A stretch of 64,000 nucleotides of DNA from the NCBI GenBank assembly GCA_963664835.2, contig CAXXUG010000012.1:62001-126000 (forward strand), in the 5' to 3' direction. How positions within the stretch are numbered: position 1 is the stretch's first letter; each line of letters starts with the position of its first letter. This document shows, in pieces, positions 15,676-25,945 of the stretch. The notes under the pieces were generated by a model that was not told the DNA's origin, searched no databases, and saw only the letters and a list, made by a program, of their open reading frames with translations. The position numbers and the translations under genes are program-made. The DNA is from G963664835 sp963664835 (lineage in GTDB: Bacteria > Chloroflexota > UBA6077 > FW602-bin22 > JBCLEL01).

Positions 15676-16611
15676 ATGTCCATCGCGATGACCGACCAGC
15701 AAAGAGACGACTTCGAAGACAAGGGATACGTAGTCCTGCGGGACTTCTTGACCAAAGAAGAGCTGGACCGGCTCCTAGCCGCGGTCGACGAAACCGCCGG
15801 CAACATCCGGCAAGCCAAGGGGTTGGGCCCAGACGAACCCTTCGCCATCCGCAACGCGCTCGCCCACCACGAGGCCTTTCTCGACCTCATCGATCATTCG
15901 CGCATGCTGCCACTGGTCGTGGATGCCATCGGCTGGAACATCCAGATACGCACCACCCACCTCGACTACCGGCCGCCCTATCCGCGGGAAATGCAACACG
16001 GCGCCGTCGGCACCGGCAAGGGCGAGGATCACCAGGCCGGCTACGGCAACGTACTCTGGCATCCCGATCTCGCCGGCGACTACCTCTTCGAGGGGCCGTC
16101 ACTCGATGGCCGTTTGCCCTTCATGGAGATCAAGGTCTTCTACGTGCTGTCGGACCTCACCGAGTCCAACTCCGGCAACCTCTGGGTCGTGCCCGGCAGC
16201 CACAAACGCAGGCCCCAGGAGCTGCGAGACTCGGATCGGAGTGTCGATCCAAACGAGGTAGTCGAGTTGAAACTACCGCCCGGCTCCGCGGTCCTGTGGC
16301 GCACCGCTACCTGGCATTGCGTCGGCCCCAATCTGTCGAATCGAGTCCGCAAGATAATGCACGTTGGCTACCACTACCGGTGGCTGAGGCCCACCGACTA
16401 CGCCCAACAGGACCCCGATCTCGTCGCCCGAAGCTCGCCGATCCGCCGGCAGTTGCTCGGAGCGCTCGCCACCGATGACCATCCCATGGGCGAAGACCGG
16501 ACCTTCCGTCCTGCTTCAGAGTACTGGATCCCCACGAACTGGGATAACGTCCCGCTGAAGGCCTGGGCCGAGAAGCGCGGCGCGCGAGCGGGAGCCGCGG
16601 TGATAGTCTAG
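15676..16611 (+). CDS. Phytanoyl-CoA dioxygenase (PhyH) family protein
   Basis: 311 residues, an Fe(II)/2-oxoglutarate oxygenase. The iron ligands are visible as His and Asp in VLWHPDLAGD and the distal His in TATWHCVGPN; the Arg that binds 2-oxoglutarate is likely in SNRVRK. The N-terminus DQQRDDFEDKGYVVLRDFLTKEELDRL is a typical PhyH opening. ATG 15676 has GGAG eight bases upstream; ATG 15688 is a weaker alternative. Substrate unknown. It lies alone behind a tandem repeat, with the next gene convergent. Confidence 0.9.
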   Translation: MSIAMTDQQRDDFEDKGYVVLRDFLTKEELDRLLAAVDETAGNIRQAKGLGPDEPFAIRNALAHHEAFLDLIDHSRMLPLVVDAIGWNIQIRTTHLDYRPPYPREMQHGAVGTGKGEDHQAGYGNVLWHPDLAGDYLFEGPSLDGRLPFMEIKVFYVLSDLTESNSGNLWVVPGSHKRRPQELRDSDRSVDPNEVVELKLPPGSAVLWRTATWHCVGPNLSNRVRKIMHVGYHYRWLRPTDYAQQDPDLVARSSPIRRQLLGALATDDHPMGEDRTFRPASEYWIPTNWDNVPLKAWAEKRGARAGAAVIV

Positions 16612-16965
16612 CTAGAACCAACCGCCCAAATGGGCAAGCCAGCCGAGAGCGAAGCCGATCACGATGGTCACTACCATCACGACCAGAACCTTCACCAGGA
16701 ATCTCCAACCGTAGCGCCTCTCTACCTCGACAGTACGTTGTTGGAGCGCGGCGACCTCGCCCTTCAGATCGGAGATCTGCTCGGTTAGTCTGTTGATCTC
16801 CATGTTTAGCGCCACCACCGCGGTGACGTCTACAGTCGTCTCGCCCTTGGCCTGGGCATTCGCGACCGCCTGCTGCTGATACTCGGCAATCTTCTGCATT
16901 ACCGCGTCCATCACCTTCTCGGTGACCATCCGGATCAGCGCCGCGCTTGCGAATTGAAGTGCCAA
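16612..16965 (-). CDS. Small coiled-coil membrane protein of unknown function
   Basis: 117 residues. Residues 50-85 (NMEINRLTEQISDLKGEVAA) form a predicted coiled coil and residues 88-112 (FLVKVLVVMVVTIVIGFALG) a single membrane helix, so it is probably tail-anchored with a cytosolic coiled coil. Start is TTG 16965 with GGAG about ten bases upstream. It sits just downstream of aspartate kinase on the same strand, possibly in the same transcript. No family recognised. Confidence 0.72.
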   Translation of the reverse strand: MALQFASAALIRMVTEKVMDAVMQKIAEYQQQAVANAQAKGETTVDVTAVVALNMEINRLTEQISDLKGEVAALQQRTVEVERRYGWRFLVKVLVVMVVTIVIGFALGWLAHLGGWF

Positions 16966-17002
16966 TATAGATTGCTCCTACAGATACGTCGCTCGATCGA
17001 AC

Positions 17003-18238
17003 CTAGATGGAGACCACCGGTTCCTCTTGGTCCAGTTCGAACGCCTCGTGCAACGCACGGACCGCATCCTCGGTCTGGTCGGCGTCGATCAGGCAGGTGA
17101 TCCGAATGTCCGACGTAGTAATCATCTGGATGTTTATGCCGGCCTCGAACAGCGCCTTGAACATCCCGGCCGCAAATCCCGGCGCATTTTGCATGCCTGT
17201 TCCCACTATTGACACCTTGGCCATATTGTCGGCGCTTTCAACGCCTCTGGCCGAGATCGTCGGAATCAGCTCCCTGACCACCGCGAGAGCCTTCCTCATA
17301 TCCTGACGCCCAACTGTAAACGAAAGGTCGGTGAGCTGGTCGTGCCCGGTGTTCTGCACTATCACATCCACGCTGACGCCGGCGTCGGCCAGCGGTTGGA
17401 ACAGCGTATAGGCGACGCCCGGGCGGTCCGGAACACCCAAGACCGTCAGCTTAGCCACGTCGGTATCGTGAGCTATGCCTCTGACCTTGTTAGAAACTTC
17501 CATCTTGCTTCCCTCCACGATCGCCGTCCCCTCTCGGTCGTTGAACGTCGATCGCACGACAATCGGAATCTGGTGGAGGCTACCCAACTCAACCGCACGC
17601 GGATGCATCACCCGCGCGCCGAGATTGGCCAACTCCAGCATCTCATCATAGCTTATCTCGTCGAGTTTCCGCGCATTCGGGACTACGCGGGGGTCCGCCG
17701 TGAAGATCCCGTCCACGTCCGTGTTGATCTCGCAGCGGTCGGCGCCGAGTATGATCGCCATCGCCACCGGCGTGATATCGCCGCCTCCTCGACCCAGCGT
17801 GGTAATGTCAAGCTCCTCCGTGATCCCCTGGAACCCGGCGACTATCACAATCCTTCCGTTGTCCAGCTCTCGATGGACCCGGCTGGGATCGACCGACACA
17901 ATGCGGGCCTGCCTGAACGCGCTCGTAGTCTGGATGCCGGCCTGCGCTCCGGTCAGCGACACCGCCGGCTGTCCCTTAGCTCGCAGTGCCATCGCCATCA
18001 GCGTGCACGACACCATCTCCCCGGTCGACATGAGCAGGTCCATCTCTCGATCGTCCGGGTCGTCGGTCACTTGATGAGCCAGGTCGATGAGATTATCGGT
18101 CGTATTGCCCATTGCCGAAACCGCGGCAACTATCTGGGCGCCCTCACGGTGGCTGCGGATTATGCGGTCCGCCACCGCCATTATTCGTTCGGCCGTCGAG
18201 AGAGACGAGCCGCCATATTTCTGAACTATCAGCGTCAC
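17003..18238 (-). CDS. lysC: Aspartate kinase
   Basis: 411 residues, full length. The kinase domain opens LIVQKYGGSSLSTAERI and contains TLGRGGGDITPVAMA and CEINTDVDGIFTADPR, all diagnostic. Two ACT domains follow (VTVLGVPDRPGVAYTLFQPL and KVSIVGTGMQNAPGFAAGMF), which normally sense lysine and threonine. It phosphorylates aspartate, the first step to lysine, methionine, threonine and isoleucine. Start is GTG 18238 with AGGAAG upstream. Not clustered with other pathway genes; threonine synthase is at the far end of the window. Confidence 0.96.
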   Translation of the reverse strand: MTLIVQKYGGSSLSTAERIMAVADRIIRSHREGAQIVAAVSAMGNTTDNLIDLAHQVTDDPDDREMDLLMSTGEMVSCTLMAMALRAKGQPAVSLTGAQAGIQTTSAFRQARIVSVDPSRVHRELDNGRIVIVAGFQGITEELDITTLGRGGGDITPVAMAIILGADRCEINTDVDGIFTADPRVVPNARKLDEISYDEMLELANLGARVMHPRAVELGSLHQIPIVVRSTFNDREGTAIVEGSKMEVSNKVRGIAHDTDVAKLTVLGVPDRPGVAYTLFQPLADAGVSVDVIVQNTGHDQLTDLSFTVGRQDMRKALAVVRELIPTISARGVESADNMAKVSIVGTGMQNAPGFAAGMFKALFEAGINIQMITTSDIRITCLIDADQTEDAVRALHEAFELDQEEPVVSI

Positions 18239-18317
18239 TTTAAGGCTTCCTGTGTGTGGTCGCGGTTTCTCATCGGATCATCGTTGGTAGGAAAATGACG
18301 TTTCGCGGCCTCGAGTG

Positions 18318-18521
18318 TGCCCGCGTTCCACGGCTCCCGCACTCGTCGTCCCGGCTCCCGCACTCGTCGTTCCGGCCCCCACTTCGTCATTCCGGCGCAG
18401 GCCGGAATCCAGAGTGGCGGGGATGGGAGAATGTAGCGCGGGGGCTTGTCCCCCGCTCCCGGCAGTCCGGCAACCAACCCTAGTCCCGAGCTCGTGTAGG
18501 AGAGCCGCAAACCAGTGCACC
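18318..18521. repeat. Interspersed repeat family A, long copy 2
   Basis: Aligned by eye with 1393-1583 over most of its length. It has an internal duplication of a 21-bp unit CGGCTCCCGCACTCGTCGTC near 18333 and 18354. Core blocks GTCATTCCGGCGCAGGCCGG, AATGTAGCGC and GCGGGGGCTTGTCCCCCGC are present. The remaining gap up to the LarA-family gene (18522-18670) holds no gene. Confidence 0.8.
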
Positions 18522-18670
18522 TCAATTTTCATAACTTTGTGTGCCGGCGCCAATTCGCAGCCAAGTCTCCGTCCGCCTCGGGTTAACCATTCTCGTCCCC
18601 TTATGTGGCCTTTTCAGGGCCAGGGTGATTCCGATCTCGAAAATCGCCGCCGGCATAGTATAGCCGTTCG

Positions 18671-19981
18671 TCAGGCCAGGGCCGGCAACTCTTCGTGCAC
18701 CACCGGCAACGTCATAAGCGCGTGAGGAATAACAGCGACGTTGGCGGAATCGCCCACCAATTGAGCGGCCATAGCCAACGCGTCGTCTATGTTTCCCGCG
18801 TGCCGGAACTTCAGCTGCTTGGCGATGTCAGGGTGCTCCGAGCCAACCATTATCACCGTGCAGCCGGCCAGTACCTGGGCCATCACGTAGGCGCGCTGGC
18901 CGCCGGCTTGGTACCCATTCGCTCGTGCGTCGGCGATTATCTCCGCCGGGCTCGCGGCCCCGCGCATCGCGTCGAGATAGGCTTGTTCGCCGGCTCCTTC
19001 TCCGACGCCTTCCTCGGCTCTTGCCGGAATAATGATGACGCCTCCTTGGCGTACCACCGGGCAAGGCGCGAACTGCAGATAGCTCGAGGCCCTCGACGCC
19101 TGGTAGAAATTGGAGTCTTTCGGATGGCCGACGCCGGCAACCGCGATGTCGAACTGCCCGTCGATTCGGACCGTATACATCGGCGAGGCTACCCGCACCA
19201 ACTCGTCCAATACTGCGTCCGGCCTGCCGGCCCCTACTGCCACCAGCCTGTGGTCCTCGTCGGCGACGACATTCAAAGCGAACGACAGTCCAACCCTCTC
19301 GGCGATCTCGGTGATAGCTTCGTGGAACGGATTGCCCGCTAGCTGCGCCAGCCGTACCTTCGGATGGTCCAGCATCGCCGGCCCGTGCGAATACTGGATC
19401 GTCTCGGCGCTGGAACAGCCGATCGCTACCGTCTTGCGTCCACCGCTGAAGCCGGCGTACTGATGGGGTTCGACGACTCCGGTCGCCACCAGGAGGTCCG
19501 CCTCATATACCGTCCGATTCACGCGGCACGGCACTCCGTGCGAAACCGGCCCCAGATCGATCAGCGAATCCGCGTCCCCCGGAGTCGGATTGACGACCCT
19601 GACCCGGTCGACCACGCTGGCGCCCAGCTTTTCCGACATCTCGGACGGCGTGGCCGGCCTGTGCATCCCAATGCCGACCATGACGGTGATGTCCTCGTCC
19701 GGGACGCCGGCTGCGTTCAACTCATTCAAGATCGGCGGCACCAGCAACTCATCCGGACAAGCTCGCGTGGCGTCTGTGACCACCACAACTACGCTCATGC
19801 CGGGCTCGGCCAACTCGCTGAGCGGCGCCGATCCGACGGGATTGCGAATTGCCTCGTCGATCGCTTTTCCGGGATCCGGCAGAGGCGGCATAGGGTTCGA
19901 CTCCAGGAGCTCTCCATGGCAACCACTCGGAAGCTGGAACGTTATCGATTCGTGCCCGTATGGGACCCTGTAGCGGACCAA
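18671..19981 (-). CDS. larA: LarA-family protein (nickel-pincer lactate racemase-like)
   Basis: 436 residues. Positions known in Lactobacillus LarA as His108, His174, Lys184 and His200 match H107 (GIGMHRPAT), H173 and K183 (EPHQYAGFSGGRKTVAIGC) and H199 (QYSHGPAMLDHP), so catalytic and nickel/cofactor-binding residues are present. LarA enzymes interconvert 2-hydroxyacid enantiomers with a nickel-pincer nucleotide. The cofactor makers LarB, LarC and LarE are not in the window. Many LarA homologues act on substrates other than lactate, so the name is a family label. Confidence 0.87.
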   Translation of the reverse strand: MVRYRVPYGHESITFQLPSGCHGELLESNPMPPLPDPGKAIDEAIRNPVGSAPLSELAEPGMSVVVVVTDATRACPDELLVPPILNELNAAGVPDEDITVMVGIGMHRPATPSEMSEKLGASVVDRVRVVNPTPGDADSLIDLGPVSHGVPCRVNRTVYEADLLVATGVVEPHQYAGFSGGRKTVAIGCSSAETIQYSHGPAMLDHPKVRLAQLAGNPFHEAITEIAERVGLSFALNVVADEDHRLVAVGAGRPDAVLDELVRVASPMYTVRIDGQFDIAVAGVGHPKDSNFYQASRASSYLQFAPCPVVRQGGVIIIPARAEEGVGEGAGEQAYLDAMRGAASPAEIIADARANGYQAGGQRAYVMAQVLAGCTVIMVGSEHPDIAKQLKFRHAGNIDDALAMAAQLVGDSANVAVIPHALMTLPVVHEELPALA

Positions 19982-20251
19982 TCGCGTCCTCCCTTATCAC
20001 CAAATCGCGACACTAGTTGGGTCAGAAGGACTACCCGTGTCGCCGCGACCCGAAGCGACTCGTCCAATTGCATCGGGCGGTCAAACATCATATCCGGCAT
20101 CCGACCTGATATCAATCGGACCTGCAATCCAAAACAAGCTGGCGCAATCTCGACTGTAATAGAATGTACCAAGAGCCGCCCACATAGGGATGGGCGCACC
20201 ACCTAATGACTGGGCAAGCAACTATTGGTGAACTGCCATCCGGAGGGTTTT
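19982..20251. other. Short intergenic region
   Basis: Contains CGGAGGG at 20241-20247 just ahead of the GTG that begins the M16 pseudogene; nothing else recognised. Confidence 0.4.
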
Positions 20252-22909
20252 GTGGCTACGAATCCGATCATAGAGACCAGGCTGGATAACGGACTAACTG
20301 TACTCACAACGCGAAATTCACCATGCTCCAGTCGCCACCTTCTGGGTATGGTACCGCGTCGGATCGCGAAATGAGGGTCCTGGCATCACCGGAATCTCCC
20401 ATTGGGTCGAGCACATGCTCTTCAAGGGCACACCGACGCTGGGCAAGGGCGAAATATTCCGGCAGATCTCGAAGAATGGCGGCATGCTCAATGGCTTCAC
20501 CTGGATCGACTTCACCGCCTACTTCGAAACACTGCCCAGCGATCGACTCGATCTGGCCGTAGAAATCGAATCCGACCGAATGGTGAACTCGATCTTCGAT
20601 CCCGAAGAGTTCGAAAGTGAGCGCACGGTCATCATCTCGGAGCGCGAAGGGAGCGAGAACCACCCCACCTTTCACCTTGATGAAGAGGTAAACGCCGCCG
20701 CATTCAAGGTTCATCCTTACGGAAACGGTGTGATCGGTTGGAAATGTGATCTCCAGTCCATGACCCGCGATGAGCTATTTGGCCACTACAAGACATACTA
20801 CGCCCCGAACAATGCCATCGTAGTCACCGCCGGCGATTTTGACACCGACCAGCTCTTGGGGCGCATCCAGGACAGCTTTGGGGACATCCCTGCCGGCCCG
20901 CCGATTCGGCCGGTCAGGTCCGTTGAGCCCGCACCGCACGGTGAGCGCAGGGTCGAAGTCAGGCGTCCCGGTGCCAACCCGTACCTCGAAATCGCCTATC
21001 ATGCGCCGGCCGCTTCCAACCCGGACCTCTACCCGATGATAGTTCTGGACGCGATACTTTCCGGTGCCAAACCCATGGGTCTTTTCGGCGGCCGGGGACA
21101 CCGCGATGGGCCGATCCGCCCGGCTGTACCGACGGCTGGTCGATGCCGAGCTCGCCAGCCGGAGCCAGTTCCGGATTTGGTCTTACGTTGGATCCTTACC
21201 TCTTCAGTATCTCGGCCGTCCTCAGGCCCGGCGTAGAACTTCAGAGCGTTGAAACTGCTGTCGATGAGGAGATCGACCAAGTGCTCCAGGACGGAGTATC
21301 CGAGCCCGAGGTGGTGATCGCAAAGAAGCAGGTGCGGGCCCAGTTGGCCTACGCGTCTGAAGGTGTCACCAATCAGGGGTATTGGCTGGGTTCCCTTGAG
21401 ACCGTGGACAGCTATAAGACCTTTGATTCACTGCTCGACCGAGTTCGAGGAGGTCCAAGCCGAAGACGTGCGCAGGGTAGCACAGTCCTACCTCACCCAA
21501 GACAAGCGCACGGTCGGCTGGTTCATTCCGACCACCGAAGGATCGGGCGAGGCCGCCGCTACAACGCCGGCAGCGGTCCGCCACAGCCGCTTCCGTCCCA
21601 GATTCTTCAGCGACGGCGTCAAAGCCAAGGCGGCCGCTCTACCGAACGTCAAGCGTCGGGTTCTGGATAATGGTATGGCCGTTCTGACCAGCGAGAACGC
21701 CGTGAACCCGGTCGCCATCGTTAGGATCAGCATCCCGGCCGGATCGATCTACGAGCCGGCGGACAAGATGGGATTGGCCTACTTCCATGGCCGAATGCTG
21801 CAACGCGGAACTTCCCGGCACAGGCTTCCAGAAGCTCAACAAAATCACCGACTCCATCGGCGCGTCGTTGGGGGCTTCCGCCGGCGAACGCGGCCTCGTG
21901 GTCAGCATCAAGTGCCTGCGCGAAGACTTGGACCTCCTGGCCGACTTGGCCGCTGATCTGGTACTCAGACCCACCTTCCCGGAGAGCGAGATAGAGAAGG
22001 TGCGCGGAGAGGTTCTGACCTCACTGCGCGAGCTGCGGAACGATACTCGCTCGGTCGCGCGCCGCGCGTTCTATCCGATGATCTACGGTGAGGGGCATCC
22101 TTACTCCTCCTGGCAAATGGGCACCGAAGAGACCGTTAATAGCTTCACGCGGTCCGATCTCGTCGATTTCCATCGCTCGCTCGTGGGGCCGGCCGGCGCC
22201 ACCGCCATCGCCACTGGAGCCGTCAGCTTTGATCGCCTTTCCAGCCTGCTGGACTCGATGTTTCCCGGCTGGGAATCGAGCCGTGCCGCCCCGGATAAGT
22301 GGGACGTTCCGCCGGCGCGCCCGCCGGCTGAGCCTGTCCGCCGGCATCTGGTCGTCGAAGGCAAGACCCAGACTGACGTCATCGTGGGTCTCCCGGTCAT
22401 CTCTCGCCGCGATTCCGACTTCTATGCGCTCAACATGGCCGATCTCATACTCGGCGGACTGGGCCTGATGGGCCGGCTGGGCGCAAGCGTTCGTGATGAG
22501 CAAGGTCTCGCCTACTACGTGTATTCCAGCCTCGGAGTATCGCACGGCCCAGGTGCATGGACGGTGCGTGCGGGGGTGAATCCGGTAAACCGTGGAACAA
22601 GCCATAGAGAGCATCCGACACGAGATCGGCGTGCTCACCAGCGAGAAGGTAGCGCCGGACGAGTTGGCCAATGGCAAGAGCTACGTAACCGGCGCGCTTC
22701 CTTTGTCCACCGAGACAAACAACGGCGTCGCCGCAATTCTCAATCGAATCGAAAGCTACGATCTGGGTCTCGACTATCTGGACCGCTTTCCCGACATCGT
22801 AAACTCCCTGACCGACGACGAGGTTCTCGAAGCGGCGCGACGGCATCTGGATCCAGATAAGATGGTCGTAGTCACCGCGGGTCCGCCGGAGGTTTCCCCA
22901 GAGCGGTAA
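20252..22909 (+). pseudogene. Two-domain M16 (insulinase-like) zinc peptidase with multiple frameshifts
   Basis: The remnants read in order as one protein of roughly 880 residues. It starts from GTG 20252 (IIETRLDNGLTVL), then HHAPVATFWVWYR and ISHWVEHMLFKGTP (HxxEH zinc motif) in another frame. The first domain continues to LFGG, then LYRRLVDAELASR, LTLDPYLFSISAVLRPG, FEEVQAEDVRRVAQSYL, the second domain from RRVLDNGMAVLTSENAVNP, then FQKLNKITDSIGASLGAS and finally IRHEIGVLTSEKVAPDEL to the TAA. Frame changes fall near 20308, 21095, 21170, 21440, 21820 and 22590. Neighbouring genes are intact, so genuine decay is more likely than sequencing error. The 3' end overlaps the convergent PAP2 gene. 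Confidence 0.9.
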
Positions 22910-23558
22910 TGGCCGGCGCCGCGAACGCAGCGCCCAGCAGAATCCCGCCCAGAACGTCGGTCGGCCAGTGGTGCCCAAAGTAGAAACGGCTAAACCACAT
23001 CAATAGGGCTAACGCTGCCACTAGCACCTGGAAGACGACCAAACTCGGACTGCGTCGGACAAATCGCCAGATGGCCCAACTGATCAGTAAACAGAAAAAC
23101 GTCGTCCGCGCCGCATGTCCGCTGGGAAAAGTGTAGGTGGTCTTTACCCAAAGTAGCGGGAAATCGTAGAGAGGCCTGACCCAGTCGCCGCCCACTGGCG
23201 GTTGGTAAACAACGAATTTGCTCAGGATCTCCACAGGCAAGGTGCCGCCGATCCAACCGAGCGACAAGCAGCGAACGCCGAACCCTGATCTCCAGAGCAG
23301 CCAAATCCCGACCGCCAGCCACCCAACACTGAACTCTGCGGTGGCAAGCGGTGTCAATGCGGTCAGAAGATAGTCAAGCGCTGTCCCAGCCAGACCTTGA
23401 GAGGTTTGAATAAACTGAGAATCGGCCGTAGCCAGCCGGCCACTCCCCACTGCCAGCGCGAGCAGAGCATAGCAACCGAGCAACAAACCCGAAACCGCGA
23501 GGCTCCCCCGGCTGATGGAGGCGATTAGAATGTCCCTGGACCATTCGACCACTCTCAT
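22872..23558 (-). CDS. PAP2-family membrane phosphatase
   Basis: 228 residues with about six membrane helices. Signature pieces of the type 2 phosphatidic acid phosphatase family are present: a Lys near KFVVYQPP leading to an Arg-Pro in WVRPLYD, PSGHAARTTF, and SRFYFGHHWPTDVLGG, which carry the catalytic His pair. It dephosphorylates lipid or isoprenoid phosphates such as undecaprenyl pyrophosphate at the membrane face. Its last 38 bp overlap the end of the M16 pseudogene on the other strand. Confidence 0.9.
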   Translation of the reverse strand: MRVVEWSRDILIASISRGSLAVSGLLLGCYALLALAVGSGRLATADSQFIQTSQGLAGTALDYLLTALTPLATAEFSVGWLAVGIWLLWRSGFGVRCLSLGWIGGTLPVEILSKFVVYQPPVGGDWVRPLYDFPLLWVKTTYTFPSGHAARTTFFCLLISWAIWRFVRRSPSLVVFQVLVAALALLMWFSRFYFGHHWPTDVLGGILLGAAFAAPAITALGKPPADPR

Positions 23559-23574
23559 CGAATGAGGACTCTAC

Positions 23575-24327
23575 TCAACTATCCGGGCCGGCCATCCCCA
23601 GCTCCGATGCATAGTCTTCGGCGTTGTCCTCAGGCGCGTACCCCAGCTCGAGCTGCGCGCTGCTGATATCCCAGTAACGGCGCTTGTTGTTCGAGATCGT
23701 GTAGTAGATGCCATACTTGATGTTGGTTTCGATTGCCAGGGAGGCGGCTTGCGCCATGTCCCTGGGGCTCAGCCAGGTCGCCAGGTTGCGCGGCACCTCC
23801 GGCTTCGCCAGGTAGGAGCCGATTCGAAGGCAGATCACGGACAGGCCGAATGCATCGGAGTAGTACCGACCCAATGCCTCGCCAAATGCCTTGCTAGCAC
23901 CGTAATATCCATCCGGCCGGACCGTCATCTCCGGCGTAACCGGCAACTCCCCAAATAGCTCGTAGTACCCCGCCACGTGGTTCGTGCTGGCGAATACCAC
24001 TTTCTTGACGCCGGCCTGGCGGCAGGCTTCGTAGCAGTTATAGCATCCGACAATGTTGTCCTTCAGGGCCAACTCCCACGGCGTCTCCACCTCTACGGCC
24101 GCAGCCAGGTGCAACACGGCGTCGACGCCTTCAACCGCCCTCAGCAGCGTGTCCAAGTCCGAGATGTCTCCCCTGACAACCTCCTCGCCATGTTCCGCCG
24201 GCAGCACGGTGTTGCGGTACATCACTCGCAGCCGATAGCGGTCTCGAAGTAAGCCTTGAATATCGCGTCCGATCATCCCGGCCGCACCAGTTATCAGGAC
24301 CAGTTTCCTTCCGTCACTCTCGCTCAT
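23575..24327 (-). CDS. NAD-dependent epimerase/dehydratase family protein
   Basis: 250 residues, extended SDR fold. Nucleotide-binding GAAGMIGRD near the N-terminus, LHLAAAVEVETPWE in the middle, and the catalytic YGASK at about residue 143 are visible; a Ser/Thr in VFASTNH precedes it. The overall look resembles uronate dehydrogenases and related short sugar-modifying members. Its ATG overlaps the stop of the upstream SDR (TGATG), so the two are co-translated and probably act in one sugar or hydroxyacid pathway. Confidence 0.88.
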   Translation of the reverse strand: MSESDGRKLVLITGAAGMIGRDIQGLLRDRYRLRVMYRNTVLPAEHGEEVVRGDISDLDTLLRAVEGVDAVLHLAAAVEVETPWELALKDNIVGCYNCYEACRQAGVKKVVFASTNHVAGYYELFGELPVTPEMTVRPDGYYGASKAFGEALGRYYSDAFGLSVICLRIGSYLAKPEVPRNLATWLSPRDMAQAASLAIETNIKYGIYYTISNNKRRYWDISSAQLELGYAPEDNAEDYASELGMAGPDS

Positions 24328-25073
24328 CAGTAGGTCAAAACCCCCGCATCAATTACCAACGTCTGTGAGGTCACTGAGTCGTTGCGCACCAGGTACATCG
24401 CGGCGTCCGCCACATCGTCCAACTCCGGCAGTCGTCCCAGCAACGCCCGGTCCTTATAGTCGTTTGTCGCTTTGTCGCCCCAAATTCTTCCCCAACGCGT
24501 GTCCAACAGCCCCGGCGCGATGTTGTTGACCTGAATCTGCGGGGCAAGTGCCGTTGCCATACATCGACCCAGCATGTTTTCCGCAGCCTTCGACACCGAG
24601 TAGGCAATGCAGCTTCCACTAGGTCTGATGCCTCCAGAGGAAGTCACGTTTATTATTTTTCCGGCCCCGCGATCCTTCATAATCGGCGCGACCGCTTTGG
24701 AGCACAAGAATGGCCCACGAAGATTGACAGCCATGATGTTGTCCCAATCTTCCTCGGTCATGCCGTCCAAGTCGCTGAAGGGTACGAAAACAGTCGTTCC
24801 TGCGTTGTTGATCAGAATGTCGATGCCGCCGAACCGTTCGACAACCTCATCAACCATCCGCCGGACATCGGATGACTTGGAGACGTCCGCCCTGACTGTC
24901 ATCGCCTCTGCGCCTACTGACTCAATCTCGGAAGCCGTCTCGGCAGCTTCTTCGGCGGACCTAGAGTAGTTGACGGCCACGGACGCGCCGGCCGCCGCCA
25001 GCTTCAGACTTATTTCCTTACCCAGTCCGGTGCCGCCTCCGGTAACTAGAGCAACCTTGTTCTTGGGATCCAA
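24327..25073 (-). CDS. Short-chain dehydrogenase/reductase, FabG-like
   Basis: 248 residues. TGGGTGLGK is the cofactor-binding glycine motif, INNAG follows, the catalytic Ser is in INVTSSGGIRP and the YxxxK is AYSVSKAAENML. The start is placed at TTG 25073 because GAGGAGGT lies immediately upstream and the fold begins directly after it (LDPKNKVALVTGG); an ATG 147 bp further up would add residues outside the fold. The family covers sugar, hydroxyacyl and polyol oxidoreductases; the coupling with the epimerase suggests a sugar derivative. Confidence 0.88.
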   Translation of the reverse strand: MDPKNKVALVTGGGTGLGKEISLKLAAAGASVAVNYSRSAEEAAETASEIESVGAEAMTVRADVSKSSDVRRMVDEVVERFGGIDILINNAGTTVFVPFSDLDGMTEEDWDNIMAVNLRGPFLCSKAVAPIMKDRGAGKIINVTSSGGIRPSGSCIAYSVSKAAENMLGRCMATALAPQIQVNNIAPGLLDTRWGRIWGDKATNDYKDRALLGRLPELDDVADAAMYLVRNDSVTSQTLVIDAGVLTY

Positions 25074-25302
25074 CGGGACCTCCTCGCCGACCGCTGTTGC
25101 GGGGATCGAATCTTCAAGCGTGCGGCAAATATAACATAGCCCGGCCTTCGCCTCACGACGGATCAGACTTCCCCAAATGTTCAGATTCAGGGATTCCGAT
25201 TCCATATGGGCGTCCGTCAAGGCGGATTATGGGGGCGTGGGCGTACTTATTCGAATTCCGGAGCAACTCTGGACGATTTCCGGCAGCCCACGCCTGACGA
25301 TT

Positions 25303-25335
25303 GCCGTAGAGGCGGGCTTCAAACCCGCTTCTACC
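25303..25335. repeat. Short palindromic repeat (REP-like)
   Basis: GTAGAGGCGGGCTTCAAACC followed by CGCTTCTAC forms a hairpin with loop around TTCAAA. The unit at 5587-5613 has the same design with GGGACGGGTTTCAAACCCGT. Intergenic, between the SDR and pncC. Confidence 0.6.
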
Positions 25336-25450
25336 AACACCAAAACGCCATGCCCTTGATTGGGCACGATTACACAAGCATCCAAGAACGCGACTTCGGA
25401 GCCCTAAGGACTTGTTCTTGCTATGATTCGTCAACCATCAGGAGGAAAAA

Positions 25451-25945
25451 ATGTCCGAAATAGCCGCACTAGCCACCAAGATCGCGAAATTACTCTCTGA
25501 ACGGAAACACACCATCAGCGTAGCGGAATCGTCCTCCGGCGGCTTGATCAGCGCGGCGCTGCTGGCAGTACCTGGCGCGTCGAGCTACTTTTCGGGCGGA
25601 GCAGTTGTGTATACCGGCGAAGCAAAACGGATCTTTGTCGGTCTCGACAAGACCACAAGCGACAGCTACCGCCCGGCAACCCAACGTCACGCAATTGATC
25701 TTGCCAGGTGCGCCAGAGACACCCTGGAAGCGACGTGGGGCCTCGGCGAAACCGGTGCAGCCGGCCCCACCGGCAACCGGTACGGCGACCCGCCTGGACA
25801 CACCTGTATCGCGGTCGCTGGCCCAATCGACCTCAGTACGACGATCGAGACCGGGCAATCAGATCGGGAATCAAATATGAATGCGTTCGCGGTGGCCGCC
25901 CTAAGGCTGATGGAGAAGGCCCTGGTAGAAGCTCCTCGAACCTAA
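25451..25945 (+). CDS. pncC: CinA C-terminal-domain protein, nicotinamide-nucleotide amidohydrolase
   Basis: 164 residues consisting of the stand-alone CinA C-terminal domain. VAESSSGGLISAAL with its catalytic Ser, SYFSGGAVVYTGEAK and GETGAAGPTGNRYGDPPGH are the family motifs. The enzyme deamidates nicotinamide mononucleotide to nicotinate mononucleotide in NAD recycling. Start ATG 25451 has AGGAGG seven bases upstream. Four bases of its 3' end overlap the convergent PhyH gene. Confidence 0.9.
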   Translation: MSEIAALATKIAKLLSERKHTISVAESSSGGLISAALLAVPGASSYFSGGAVVYTGEAKRIFVGLDKTTSDSYRPATQRHAIDLARCARDTLEATWGLGETGAAGPTGNRYGDPPGHTCIAVAGPIDLSTTIETGQSDRESNMNAFAVAALRLMEKALVEAPRT

